From: Diphasiastrum complanatum
Taxonomy: Eukaryota; Streptophyta; Lycopodiopsida; Lycopodiales; Lycopodiaceae
Assembly: GCA_029204225.1 (NCBI GenBank)
Contig: CM055095.1
Span: forward strand, 49,298,841-49,362,840
Reading direction: 5' to 3'
DNA length: 64,000 nt
How positions within the stretch are numbered: position 1 is the stretch's first letter; the number at the start of each line of letters is the position of its first letter. A model generated the notes under the pieces. That model saw only the letters and a program-made list of their open reading frames with translations. It made no database searches and was not told where the DNA came from. The translations under genes and the position numbers were made by a program. Positions 22,997 to 33,542 of this stretch are shown here, piece after piece.

Positions 22997-23262
22997 ATGG
23001 GGTGTTTCTTGATGAACTACTCGATATCTTCCTCATTGGAAATTGGTCTGTTTATGGAGGATACGATGATCGCCATTGAGTGTTCATCCTTCCTTATCCA
23101 TTCTGCTCTCATTGGGTCTTCCTCTGGAGGCTTTTGCTCTGTGAGATCGGTCGCTGACCATATCCCTTCGCCTTTTAGAAGTGTTTTGATTTTGAACTTC
23201 CACACGTGATAATTTGCACCATCAAGATTGATTGTAATCCTCGCTTGAATTGTAGTAGCTAT
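22997..23262 (-). pseudogene. Copia gag N-terminal fragment
   Basis: Reads IATTIQARITINLDGANYHVWKFKIKTLLKGEGIW, then WIRKDEHSMAIIVSSINRPI on the minus strand, like the gag start of the element at 49930. It is truncated at about 22997. A primer-binding site and LTR follow at 23281 and 23293. Confidence 0.75.
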
Positions 23263-23280
23263 ACTATATCTAATGAATCC

Positions 23281-23292
23281 GCTCTGATACCA
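23281..23292 (-). other. Primer-binding site (tRNA-Met type)
   Basis: Minus strand TGGTATCAGAGC, directly next to the LTR end ...CATTTCAAAACA and about 30 bp before gag. Confidence 0.8.
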
Positions 23293-23700
23293 TGTTTTGA
23301 AATGAGATTATGGTGTGCGCCTATCCTGTGCGGAAGTGTGCTACACAATACATTAGATTACTGGACCTAGATACACTACTACCAGTCGTAGACGATGCAA
23401 CAATCAATCACACAACATATGCAACACATAAACAACAATTGGAAGAATAAAATGTCTTTTGTCTTTTGTTTTCTTTTAGAGTGAGTCGGCAGAGCATCGC
23501 AACATGGCAGCCTAACGCTCCTCTTACAATTCTGTATATTGCTTCATACATTCTAGCATTCATGCTATTGATTTCTAATCTATACTTATGTCTCACTAGA
23601 TGGGATTACAAGACAGTTTAATTGATTGTTAGAAGAGAGAATTAGGCTAAACAATAAGTTAACTACACAACGTTTCTTTACGGTTGAGCATGACAGTTTG
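23293..23700 (-). repeat. 5' LTR of a minus-strand copia relic; far end uncertain
   Basis: The gag-proximal boundary is clear (plus TGTTTTGAAATG after the primer-binding site). The distal boundary is not visible; a length of about 400 bp is a guess. Confidence 0.4.
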
Positions 23701-24459
23701 AAGGTTCACGCCCGACGCGAGCTAGAGCCCGCATGAATGCCTAACAAATGGGGGTCTAAACCTGTTGGTTCTCATTACAAGCCTAAAGATATGATGGATT
23801 GCGTCTATTTTGAGCCATCATGCATCCAATTTTGATAGGTGAGCATTAGACACCATCATGTTGTAGTTTTGCTTATTGAAGGAGGCCAAAAATGCATTTT
23901 TTGCATGATTTGAGTTTATGATTGCTTGCTGGACCTGTTACAAGCTTCTATGCCTCTCTATTGAACCTTAGTAGAGTGCTTGCAACCTCGATTGGATGCT
24001 TATTGGACTGGAGTTGAATTTTTAATGATACCACCTACAAAAAGTGCGCCCTCCTACCTAATTTTCCTATCATTTACAGCTCGCACATGTGATGCCTAGG
24101 TGGCAAGATGATTTGGCAAGTGCCTTGTAGACCCATCTCCCTCCGTACTGTGCTTTACAACAACCAATTTGGTGTCTTGTAGAGAAAGTTATGGCTTTTG
24201 GAAATTTGGCAATTTTTGAGCTAAAATTTACAAAATTTTCGAAATGTTCTGATGCATGCATGCTTGTAACTCAGTGTAGTGATTGTCTGTTGATGAGAAT
24301 GTATGGATAGACCTGTATGCATGCTTAGAGCATGTTGCATGCGTAATCAGTAGATTGATCAGATGATTTCTTGCATGAAGCTATTTCTAGTAATTCTAGA
24401 TCAAAAAGCAGATTTCCTAGTGGCTAGGCTATTTGAGAAATTTTTTCATTTTTACAAAA

Positions 24460-24800
24460 AAGTCAGTGCATGTTAAGTTTGTTGCATGCAGATTGTTTGA
24501 AATGATATCGGTATGTGACAGTGCCTGTGAATTTGAAAGATCGATTTTTTTAATCGATTTTCACAGTTGGTCCATTTCGAACGGATTTCGAAAATCCTAA
24601 TGCTATTTTCTAGTTTCTTGGCAATTTACGTAGAAATTAATTAATTTATTGAAATCACTGCATGTCATGTCGAATGCGTGTTGGATGTTTCAAAATCCTT
24701 CAAATATGTGATGGTAACTGTGAAACTGTCAAGTCGATGTTTGATCGATTTTCATAGTTTAGGTCCATATTGAATGGAATTTGAAAATCCCAATTTACGT
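24460..24800. repeat. Diverged tandem repeat of about 190 bp, two copies
   Basis: Copy 1 (about 24460-24647) and copy 2 (about 24648-24800) share GTCA(G/C)TGCATGT, a gap, then TATGTGA.GGT/AGTG.CTGTGAA, GATCGATTTT, TCGATTTTCA.AGTT and GGTCCAT.T.GAA.GGA, ending GAAAATCC. No coding sequence. Confidence 0.6.
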
Positions 24801-25149
24801 AAAATTTGAAGAAACCATGGACGTTTTCGATTTGTTCAAATTCATTGGTTATTGATCAAATATAAATGACTTATAAAGTGAATGCTTGTGTACTATTTTT
24901 CAGCCTAAACTCTCCGGTTAATTAGGAGCAAATCTTCTAAGAGATTTTGGTGGGATGAGTTTTGTACCTTAGTTTCTGAAAAAAATCTAAGTGTATTTGT
25001 ACCAAGAAGAACTTATGACAGGTCTACAAGTAATTGTGGATAGTCTTAGACTATAATTGTTTTGGATCTTTAACTTTTGAATATTGATCTCTAATGTAAG
25101 GTGGGAACTCACCAAGTGATTCATGTAAATTGAGGTTAATGAAGGTTAT

Positions 25150-25490
25150 GTTATTAGATATCTAACTCTCCATTTCATTAATCAATGTCAGACAATTTCC
25201 TATCATTAGAGAGTCATCCACAAATATTGTCAAAATCACAAACTTCTTTTCTATTCTTTTGATGTAGACATTATAGTTAGGTTGTGTATAAGTGAAGCCT
25301 AGAGACTTCAGAAGACTGTCAAGCTTCATGTCCCAAGCTCGTCAGGCCTGCCTAAGACTGTAGATACATCGATGTAGCCGATAGGCGTAATCTCGATCGT
25401 TCAAGTCTTCATATCCTTCAGGCTGCTTCATGAAGATTTCTTCGTCTAGGTCTTCGTGGAGAAAGATTGTCTTCACATCAATCTCGTGCA
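25150..25490 (-). pseudogene. Copia RT middle fragment (split by element C)
   Basis: Minus-strand reading starts VHEIDVKTIFLHEDLDEEIFMKQPEG at 25490 and continues with CIYSLRQA, LDSLLKSLGFTYTQPNYNVYIK and the RT active-site region IFVDDSLMIGN (about 25205). The reading frame begins exactly at the CTTCC duplication (25491-25495) beside LTR C, and its natural N-terminal continuation is at 7096. Stops are present. Confidence 0.8.
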
Positions 25491-25495
25491 CTTCC

Positions 25496-26655
25496 TGTTG
25501 GATTATTCTCCTTCTTACCAATCGACTAATCGGTTTTAATCTTCATCCATTGTTTATCCAGTTCTACGGATTTTTCTGTGTGTTTACACAGTTTGCCGAA
25601 TTACAAGTGTTTTTACACAGTCTGCAGAATTACACAGAGTTTACGACAGTGTCTCCTTTTTCGCCTATCAGGAATCCCAATGAAAAATGCAGCTTCTCCT
25701 TTTTTGCATTTTTCACCTGACAGAATTCTCATGTAAAATCACAGTGTCGCATTTTTCGCTTTTTCCAAAGAGCATCAAATTTAAGGAAATGACTATGGCA
25801 AAGTGTGGGACAACCCTAAATGAGATTTAAGGGCACCTTCTCCTTTTTTTTTTCTTTTTCGTGAAAAACCTGATAGAATTGCATGTCGCTATTTTAGTTC
25901 ATTTCTGCAGAGCTACAATTTTGGTTCATTTATGCAGATAGAATGTTTATGGCCAATTTCACCGCTTATCAGTAATCAGTGACAAGGATCAGATGGATGC
26001 CGGCTGATCACCAGCCAACTAGCGATCGTAATTGACAACCTAATCTCTCAATATAAATAGCTGTTCATATTCATACATTTTTATCATCCGAAAATCAGAA
26101 TTAAAGGAAGTTTTTTGAATAGTTAGCTCTCTCTCTCTCAAGCCTGCGAGCTTGAACACCTAGCTCACTTCTTAAAGTTGTTTTAGAGATTGCTATTGCG
26201 CTACTACTTATCAGCATTGCGTTTAATTTAGACTTTCATTTTAGTCGCTCCGAGATAGCATAGAGTACACGGCTTTGATCTGCAACTTATTGTACTCATT
26301 TACTTCTGTTTTGTTTTGAATCAATAATATCCTATATTGTGTTCAGCTTCATCTCAGAATGTATGCGTTTTCTGGATTTCTTCGCAACTAATTATTTGTC
26401 TGATAATTTTCGATGCTTAATTGTTTGGCTTCGTAATCACTGTAGTACTGGCGATTTCAAAGTTAGTTACTATAAGTTCAAACGTGATTTCTATCACTAT
26501 TGTCTTGTTTAAAATTGATAGGCGTAGTCACGGATTGAAAATATGAAGATAGTTTATTCCGCCATTCACAAAAAGTTTTCTTTCTAGACACACAAATTAT
26601 TTTCATTCGTTTTCTTTTCGAACTAGACATGTCTTTTGCACACCACTTTCCGACA
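25496..26655 (+). repeat. 5' LTR of element C (1160 bp)
   Basis: TGTTGGATTATT ... CACTTTCCGACA with TG/CA ends, preceded by the CTTCC duplication and followed directly by the tRNA-Met primer-binding site. It matches 14440-15500 and 7002-7090 taken together. It is a plus-strand element; its internal part is cut off after about 26690. Confidence 0.9.
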
Positions 26656-26667
26656 TGGTATCAGAGC
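26656..26667 (+). other. Primer-binding site of element C
   Basis: TGGTATCAGAGC immediately after the LTR terminal CA. Confidence 0.9.
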
Positions 26668-26759
26668 AATTTCACTACTTTATCTGATTCCAATATGATA
26701 TCCGTTGTGTCGTCGGTGTAGCATAGGGGTCCGTCGTTGGTGCGGCAACCTCGCCTTCA

Positions 26760-26911
26760 CCTGCATAGCAAGAAGAGAGTGGGAGAGGAGAGAGAGGAGA
26801 AAGAGAGTGAAGAGAGGGAGAGAGAGAATTCCTAGGTTGAGAAAGGCTTTGGGGGCTCGAGCGCCTACCCAAAGCTATTCTATCCCAACGTAGGGAGAGA
26901 GGGAAAAAAGA

Positions 26912-26982
<71 letters not shown>
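26760..26982. repeat. GA-rich low-complexity tract with long (GA)n
   Basis: Purine-rich from about 26770, with an uninterrupted (GA)n run at roughly 26916-26981. The long Leu/Ser open frame on the minus strand is an artefact of this repeat. Confidence 0.85.
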
Positions 26983-26987
<5 letters not shown>

Positions 26988-27109
26988 TGGAGAAACCAAG
27001 AGAGTTTTACTAGAATGAGAATGGAAGATGATACAATACAAAGGAAATGGCTCTCTCTTATAGATTTTAGAGGTGAGTCTCCTTCACTCTCATTGGCCAC
27101 TTCATTGGG

Positions 27110-27366
27110 GCAAGGATTCTAATCCAAGCCTTTAAAATAAACACAACTTAAATCTATTGGTGCTAAGAAAGCACAAGGGCACTCACATGATTCATGTGAG
27201 TTTTAAGTTGGGCCCTTTTAGCTTTTTTATTTGCAACTTGACTTAGGGCCTCTAATGTCATTTTAGAGTTTTAAGCCCCTAGTCTCTTATTCCTAGGAAT
27301 TACAACTTGCTACTTGTGCTCATTGGTGGCTGGGCTTATACACACAAGACCCCAGTGCCTTGCACT
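27110..27366 (-). repeat. Fragment of the Ty3 LTR family seen at 40060-40720
   Basis: Its reverse complement shares AAGTGCAAGG-CACT, TCTTGTGTGTATAAG and CCAATGAGCA with 40127-40172, plus the near-palindrome CTCACATGATTCATGTGAG. Similarity resumes at 32354-32420 (GGGCCCAC), so element G sits inside it. Confidence 0.6.
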
Positions 27367-28051
27367 TGTGAAAAGTACAGTACTAAGGACCATAAATGGA
27401 TCTTTGAATGATCCACAAGGTGATTGTATGCTTGTCAAACAGTCTATCAGAAACTACTCATCAGAAAACAAGATCTAGTTTAGCAGCTTGATGGGAAACA
27501 AGTAGAGACAATCAAAGCATTGATCAATTAGTATAATCCAACTCCACACATGTGGAAATAAGGCTGTAGTACGGCCTGTAGACGGTGTTTACAAAGTGCC
27601 AAAGCTGGGTTCCATTGGAAATCAAGAGTAATCACAATACAATGAGAGGAAACTCGAGTTTCTCCTTGAGGCTCCAAAAAGTTTCTATCTTCTCACTATG
27701 GAGAATGGGAATACATAGTAAAACACACTTCCTTTGCAAAGTGAAATCCAGCATGTAATAAGAAAGTAGACTCCACTTTCTTGCCCTAATGTGAAAATCC
27801 TAGCCTAGATCCAAGAGTCATGCTTGGTAGGTGCATGGTAGGTACAAATCTCATCATAAATCATGGTCTAGATCCTACAAAGTAGGAATTACTACCAAAT
27901 GGACACAACCACTCCTCTTGACTCGTGGTAACCTACTTTAGGTGTGTATGTACAAGTGGCACTTTGGCCATTCAAGTAACCAATAAACAATATTGACAAA
28001 ATGTACAATATTCTACATGGCTAGATTTGCCAATGTAGGCAATTTTTCACA
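27367..28051 (-). repeat. 3' LTR of copia element G
   Basis: TGTGAAAAGT ... TTTTTCACA with perfect short terminal inversions. It is about 97% identical by eye to 31663-32353, with roughly 20 differences, mostly transitions, plus one short indel. On the minus strand it is preceded by a purine tract (GAGGAGGAG). Confidence 0.9.
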
Positions 28052-29872
28052 CTCCTCCTCAAATCTAGCCTTGGAGATAACAATGCTTTTATCAATAACT
28101 CCAATTGAAGATCTAATCTTGACAAATGAATCTTTAGGTAAAGGTTTAGTAAACAAATCATCCAAGCAACTTGATGATGGCACGTGTTGGAGCTTGATCT
28201 CTTTAGCTTGCACTTTTTCCCTCACGAAATGATGAGCAATTTCGATGTGTTTGCTCCTTGCATGGAATGTAGGATTAGTTGCAAGTGATTGGGCTAATTG
28301 GTTGTCACAATAGATGATAGGGATCTCCTCCTCCATGACATGAAGCTCTACCAATAGCCTTTTGAGCCACAAGACCTCCTTGCATGTTGATGTCAAGCCC
28401 TTGTATTCGGATTCTGTGGAAGATAGGGAGATGGTATTTTGCTTTTTGGAAAGCCATGATACTACTCCATCACATAGAAAGGTGGCAAAGGCACTTGTTG
28501 ATCTTCTATCCACCTTGTCACCTGCAAAATCCGAGTCACTATAGGCTCTTAGGCCATGATTAGTTCCTCTATACAAAATACCAAAATTCTTAGTGGATGA
28601 AATGTATCTAAGAACTCTTTTGGCCATCTTCCAATGTGAAACTAGAGGACTTTGCATGAATTGGCTTAACTTTCCAACACTATAACTAAGATCAGGTCTA
28701 GTTATAGTTAAATAGATCAAGGAGCCAATAAGCCTTCTGTATAATGTGATGTCCTCAAAGGATACTTCATCACAACCAATAGATGCTTTTACATGTTGCT
28801 CCATTGGTGTCTCAATGCCTTTACAATTCTTCATTCCAAATCTATCTAGGATGGATGTAGCATATTGAGATTGACAAATGAAGCTAAAATCACATCCTCT
28901 AATAACCTCTATTCCAAGAATGAAGCTCAATAGGCCGAGATCTACCATCTTAAACTCTTTTGCTAAAGCAATTTTTACATCTCTAATTCCATCTAGATCA
29001 TTACCACTCAAGATAATGTCATCTACATACAAAACAAGAATAATGATCATGCCATCATGAAAACTTATATACAATGATGGATCATAGGCACTCATTACAA
29101 AATTGATGGAAATGAGAAAAGAGTTTAGCCTAGAGTACCATGCTCTAGGTGCTTGCTTGAGCCCATAAAGGCTCTTCTTCAAAAAACACACCTTTCCTTC
29201 ATGCTTTGCCTTGATGAAGCCCTTGGGTTGCCTCATGTAGGTCTCTTCCTCCAAATAACCATTGAGGAATGCATTTGTGAAGTCAAGTTGGAATAGCTCC
29301 CAATTGAAGGTTGTAGCAAGACTAATGATCAACCTGATAGTAACAAGCTTAGCCACAGGAGCAAAAGTCTCATCATAATCAATGCCTTTGGTTTGTAAAA
29401 AACCTTTGGCAACAAGCCTAGCTTTATGCTTGCTAATTGATCCATCTTGATTATACTTCAATCTAAATACCCACTTGCAATCAAGAGGTTTCTTCCCTTG
29501 AGGAAGATCCACAAGATCCCAAGTATGATTCTCAATAAGAGCATCATACTCTACTTGCATAGCATCCATCCAACTTTTAGACTTACAAGCATCTTCATAG
29601 CATGTTGGCTCATCTAACATTGAAGTAAGAAAGGTGTAAGATGTGAAAGATGACGAGCCTTCCCTTTGATCACCTTGACCATCATAGGTGAGCCTCAATG
29701 GCTTGGATCTTGCCCTTGTAGATCTTCTTGGAGTTCTTGGAGTTCTTGCATCTTGAGGTGGATCCTCAAGTTCTTCTTCACTTGGAAGCTCCTCCTCCAT
29801 CCTAGCATGATCCTTGGCATCAAGATGATTAGTAGCATTATCATTCAAATCACAAGCATGTCCTTCGTACAT
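28013..29872 (-). CDS. Copia reverse transcriptase-RNase H, open but lacking integrase (element G)
   Basis: An uninterrupted 619-residue frame. In the element this part copies retrotransposon RNA into DNA and removes the RNA strand. Visible parts: an acidic/Arg-rich linker (residues 20-65), RT with LDCKWVFRLKYN, KARLVAKGF, TFAPVAKL, QLDFTNAFLNG, YGLKQAPRAWY and the active site LYVDDIILSG (about residue 280), and RNase H with AYSDSDFAGD, SSTESEYKGL, CDNQLAQSLATNPTFHARSKHIEI and DLFTKPLP. The last ~13 residues are encoded inside the 3' LTR. Protease and degenerate gag lie upstream on the same strand, but the entire integrase is missing, since reading jumps from the post-protease region to the linker. 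The element therefore could move only with help in trans. The start Met is simply the first in the open frame; natively it would be part of a polyprotein. Confidence 0.85.
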   Translation of the reverse strand: MYEGHACDLNDNATNHLDAKDHARMEEELPSEEELEDPPQDARTPRTPRRSTRARSKPLRLTYDGQGDQREGSSSFTSYTFLTSMLDEPTCYEDACKSKSWMDAMQVEYDALIENHTWDLVDLPQGKKPLDCKWVFRLKYNQDGSISKHKARLVAKGFLQTKGIDYDETFAPVAKLVTIRLIISLATTFNWELFQLDFTNAFLNGYLEEETYMRQPKGFIKAKHEGKVCFLKKSLYGLKQAPRAWYSRLNSFLISINFVMSAYDPSLYISFHDGMIIILVLYVDDIILSGNDLDGIRDVKIALAKEFKMVDLGLLSFILGIEVIRGCDFSFICQSQYATSILDRFGMKNCKGIETPMEQHVKASIGCDEVSFEDITLYRRLIGSLIYLTITRPDLSYSVGKLSQFMQSPLVSHWKMAKRVLRYISSTKNFGILYRGTNHGLRAYSDSDFAGDKVDRRSTSAFATFLCDGVVSWLSKKQNTISLSSTESEYKGLTSTCKEVLWLKRLLVELHVMEEEIPIIYCDNQLAQSLATNPTFHARSKHIEIAHHFVREKVQAKEIKLQHVPSSSCLDDLFTKPLPKDSFVKIRSSIGVIDKSIVISKARFEEECEKLPTLANLAM

Positions 29873-30173
29873 CTAGGCCATTATCCATTAACTGGCCAAC
29901 ACCAAGCATATTCTTGGTTAACTTAGGAACATAAAGAATCTTATCAAGATTCATCTTTTTGGATGATCCCACATACAAGGGAATTGTTCCTATTCCACTT
30001 ATCTTACATTCTTGACTACTTGCAGTATAGATTGATTTATTTAAATCATTGTAAGAAAGTAAAGTGGAGAATATGTCCTTTTGATATGTCATGTGAGAAC
30101 TTGCCCCACTATCAATCCACCAAGAATTATTGGTGTTGCTCTTGGATGATGGTGGTTTGTTGGAGACCATCAA
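29850..30173 (-). pseudogene. Copia protease region of element G
   Basis: Reads NTNNSWWIDSGASSHMT, the copia aspartic protease active site with Asp intact, then IPLYVGSSKKMNLDKILYVPKLTKNMLGVGQLMDNG. It ends in a stop at the point where GAG-pre-integrase and integrase should follow, so the deletion junction is at about 29855-29890. It overlaps the RT frame slightly in another reading frame. Confidence 0.8.
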
Positions 30174-31031
30174 AGATGACTCTTCATCCTCCTCCTCCTC
30201 CTGATGTGCAATGTTGTTTTGTTTGCTCTCTTGTGCCTTCTTCTTCTTGAGACATTCTGATGCAAAATGTCCTTTCTTTCCACAGATGTACTTGGACTTG
30301 TCTTTGATCTTACCCTTTGAGCTTGAAGCCTCATCCTCCTCCTTGGTCTCCTTGAAGTGCTTCTTCTTGCCATTGGTCTTCTTCTTGCTTTTGAATGAGA
30401 AATTAGCTTTCTTATCACCATCCTACAGAGAAATAGCATTCATTCTTGCATTGGTATGCAACATCCTACACTCTTCAGCTACTAATACACTGTGTAGCTT
30501 TTCTATAGTAGGCAAAGTGTCTTGAATTGCAAAACTTTGGACCAAATTTGTAAAGCCACTCCCTAGACCATTGAGGACAATCTGAACAAGCTCACTATCT
30601 TGAATCTTCTCTCCAATGGAAGCTAACTCCCTATTGAGAGACTTGATTCTTAGCACATAATCTTGTGCACTCTCATTACTCCTCTTCATGCTTTGTAGAA
30701 TCTGATTCCTAAGCATGAGAACTCTCGAAGTGTTACTAGACTCATAGATAGATTTTAAAGATTTTCAAGCCTCTTTAGCACTCTTACATGATGATACTTC
30801 CCTTAAAAGATCATTGCCTATATTCATCTTAATACAGTGAAGTGAAAGCCTAGACCTCTTCTTGTATCTCACTAATTCATGTGCACCTAGAGGTTCATCT
30901 TCATCATCTATTAGAAACTCATAAAGATCCTAGAGCACCATTAGTGACTCCATCCTCACTTTCCAAATAACATAATTGGTAGAATTTAACCTCTCACTAG
31001 CTTCTAGAAGGTAGGCTCCCACTGATCCCAT
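30174..31031 (-). pseudogene. Copia gag of element G, interrupted
   Basis: Starts at the ATG at 31031 (MGSVGAYLLEASERLN) and includes NQILQSMKRSNESAQDYVLRIKSLNREL and LVAEECRMLHTNARMNAISL. Stops occur near 30930, 30765 and 30424. The zinc knuckle reads KYICGKKGHFASEC: the first Cys of the usual CX2CX4HX4C is replaced by Lys. Downstream the frame stays open into protease (EEEEDEESS ... WWIDSG). Confidence 0.75.
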
Positions 31032-31650
31032 CTTACTAGCAAGATTCTACACACAAGATATAGTTTTGTTTGGACCTGAAACTCACAAAGGTTTCGAACT
31101 TGCAGTGTTTCACTCAAATGTTGACTTCTAATCCAACAAATGGATTTGTAATCACAGTTCTATCACTCCCTCACAAAGCTGGAATGAAGATAAGATGAAA
31201 TGAAAACTACTCTCAAGAAAATCTTGCCAATCTTGGCTATTCTTGGACAAAAACTGACTCTATCTCTCTCATTCACTTTGATGTACTTTCAAGACCTGGT
31301 TTACACTTTAAGAAGGTCTAAAATCAGCCTAGATTAATTAGTTTTCATAAAACAAACTCAAAACTAATCAATGGCAAGTGATCTTGGTAGCTTATCTAGG
31401 ATTTGCACCAAAAATTACATCAAACTGACACCAGATGAATTTTCTATGATCCAATGAATATGGGTTATTAAATGCTGGTTCAGAGATGCCCGCACGTGTG
31501 AACAGTATGGATTTTGATCCTGAAAAAGTTCGGGATCAAATTCTCTCACCAAAACCTGGATACCAGCTCGCCCTTCCAATACTAGCTTTTTGCACCAAAA
31601 CCTGCTAAAACTGGATTAGATTCAAACACAGATCAATGGCCTTGTACTTG

Positions 31651-31662
31651 GCTCTGATACCA
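31651..31662 (-). other. Primer-binding site of element G
   Basis: Minus strand TGGTATCAGAGC directly after LTR end ...CTTTTCACA; gag starts about 620 bp further on. Confidence 0.9.
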
Positions 31663-32353
31663 TGTGAAAAGTATAGTACTAAGGACCATAAATGGATCTT
31701 TGAATGATCCACAAGGTGATTGTATGCTTGTTAAACAATCTATCAGAAACTAGTCATCAGAAAACAAGATCTAGTTTAGCAGCTTGATAGAAAACAAGTA
31801 GAGACAATCAAAGCATTGATCAATTAGTATAATCCAACTCCACACGTGTGGAAATAAGGCTGTAGTACGGCCTGTAGACAGTGTTTACAAAGTGCCAAAG
31901 CTGGGTTTCATTGGAAATCAAGAGTAATCACCATACAATGAGAGGAAACTCGAGTTTCTCCTTGAGGCTCCAAAAAGTTTCTATCTTCTCACTATGGAGA
32001 ATGGGAATACATAGTAAAACACACTTCCTTTGCAAAGTTAGGTGAAAATCCAGCATTTAATAAGGAAGTAGACTCCACTTTCTTGCCCTAATGTGAAAAC
32101 CCTAGCCTAGATCCAAGAGTCATGCTTGGTAGGTGCATGGTAGGTACAAATCTCATCATAAATCATGGTCTAGATCCTACAAAGTAGGAATTACTACCAA
32201 ATGGACACAACCACTCCTCTTGACTCGTGGTAACCTACTTTAGGTGTATATGTACAAGTGGCACTTTGGCCATTCAAGTAAACAACAAACAATATTGACA
32301 AAATGTACAATATTCTACATGGCTAGATTTGCCAACGTAGGCAAATTTTCACA
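31663..32353 (-). repeat. 5' LTR of copia element G
   Basis: TGTGAAAAGT ... AATTTTCACA, the partner of 27367-28051. Flanking five-base groups (GCACT on the left of the element, ACACG on the right) do not match well, so a target-site duplication is not clear. Confidence 0.9.
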
Positions 32354-32920
32354 ACACGTATTATTCTACTGTATTGTGGCGGGGCCCACTAGGCAAGGCT
32401 TGGCCAACAATATTTTAAATGGTGGGACCCGCTTATTTATTTGTATACATGAAATACCCACAACAGGATCCACGGCCCAAAGTAGTGCCAATTCCTCGGC
32501 ACTAGGCTGCAACTGTCGTGAAGGGGCGCTGTTGTTGGTTCTTTTATTGCTGGGACAAGGGTGCTTTAGGAAAAGCATGGACAGAATTCACTTACGTAAA
32601 ACCTGAGGCTTTATTGATTGTTAATCAGCAAGAACCTGGACTTTCCAGATTTTCAAGACCCTTTCCAGATAACCTTGTGCATCAACAATTGGGTAGTTGA
32701 GGCATTCCATCAAAGTATCCCAAGATAAAACTGGATCCTCATAAATTGGCGCAACTGTCCCAACGTCATAGAATTTCCCAAATCATAATGTGGATATGAC
32801 ATGCTTGCTTGAATCTCGTCTGTCCAGGTATTCATGGTATGCCATAACCTGAAGACTTTACTCAGCAGTCAATATCAAAGATTTAGAACAAGGCTTTGTC
32901 ATTGTAGGTGATGGTGCTTG
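32354..32920. other. Continuation of the interrupted Ty3 LTR fragment, then anonymous DNA
   Basis: About 32354-32420 resumes similarity to the minus strand of 40060-40110 (AGTGGGCCCC). The remainder shows no family motif. Confidence 0.4.
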
Positions 32921-33163
32921 CTATACTGGAGGCCTATTTGGGCTTGGATTCTCTGGATTTGGCCTTTGAAGAATGGATATACTCGGATTTGGCGTTGGTT
33001 TGGGCTGCTGCATTATGGAACAATGAGACTTTGGCTGAATCTTGCTCGTTGAGGGACAATCATCAACTTTAGTCTTCCCTTGGTCATTGCACTTCCCCGT
33101 TGAAGGCTGCGTGATGGCACTTTTTCTTGGATCTTGTGCTGAATTGTCTTCAAGTTGCCCTGT
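32921..33163 (-). other. Unrecognised hydrophilic coding-like segment
   Basis: Minus-strand open frame reading GQLEDNSAQDPRKS ... CPSTSKIQPKSH, then a Pro/Asn-rich tail. Low complexity and not recognised. It could be the continuation of the minus-strand coding-like relic at 38549-38871, which is separated from it only by element F. Confidence 0.25.
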
Positions 33164-33485
33164 GTATTGTGGCATGTATTTATTTGTTGATTATTTAGTT
33201 AGCCGCAATATATTATTTCTATCCCCCTTTTGGGTGTTAAATAAGAATCTAGCTTAGTGAACTTGCTAGTTGGATAAGCCTTAGCAAGGATTTTATTGCT
33301 TGTTATCTTAGTTAGTTTTATTTCAGTTCTGGGCACTACTTGGGAAAGCCTTAGTACTCCCATCCTTGTTTATCTATTTCCGTTTGAAGCTTTTGGTAGG
33401 TTTTTAAAAGGTGGACGATCCTCTCTATACTATACCACACCGTGAGTAGATCTAGCCATCACATGAACTAGAAATACTTCTAACA
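33164..33485 (+). repeat. 5' LTR remnant of element F
   Basis: Matches 38227-38548 over 322 bp (ATTGTGGCATGTATTTATTTG ... AGAAATACTTC.AACA). About the first 495 bp present in the 3' LTR (37732-38226) are missing. Followed at 33486 by TTGGTGTCGTTGCCA, a TTGGCGCCGTTGCC-like primer-binding site typical of Ty3-type plant elements. Confidence 0.85.
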
Positions 33486-33542
33486 TTGGTGTCGTTGCCA
33501 CTTTTTAAGCTTTTTTCTACCTAGCAACCTTGGCTTTGATCT

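Noticed and set aside
26675-27100. 141-residue minus-strand open frame with a long Leu-Ser run
   Set aside because: It translates a (GA)n microsatellite; no protein signature outside the repeat.
27362-32358. Target-site duplication around element G
   Set aside because: GCACT and ACACG share only three central bases; not convincing.
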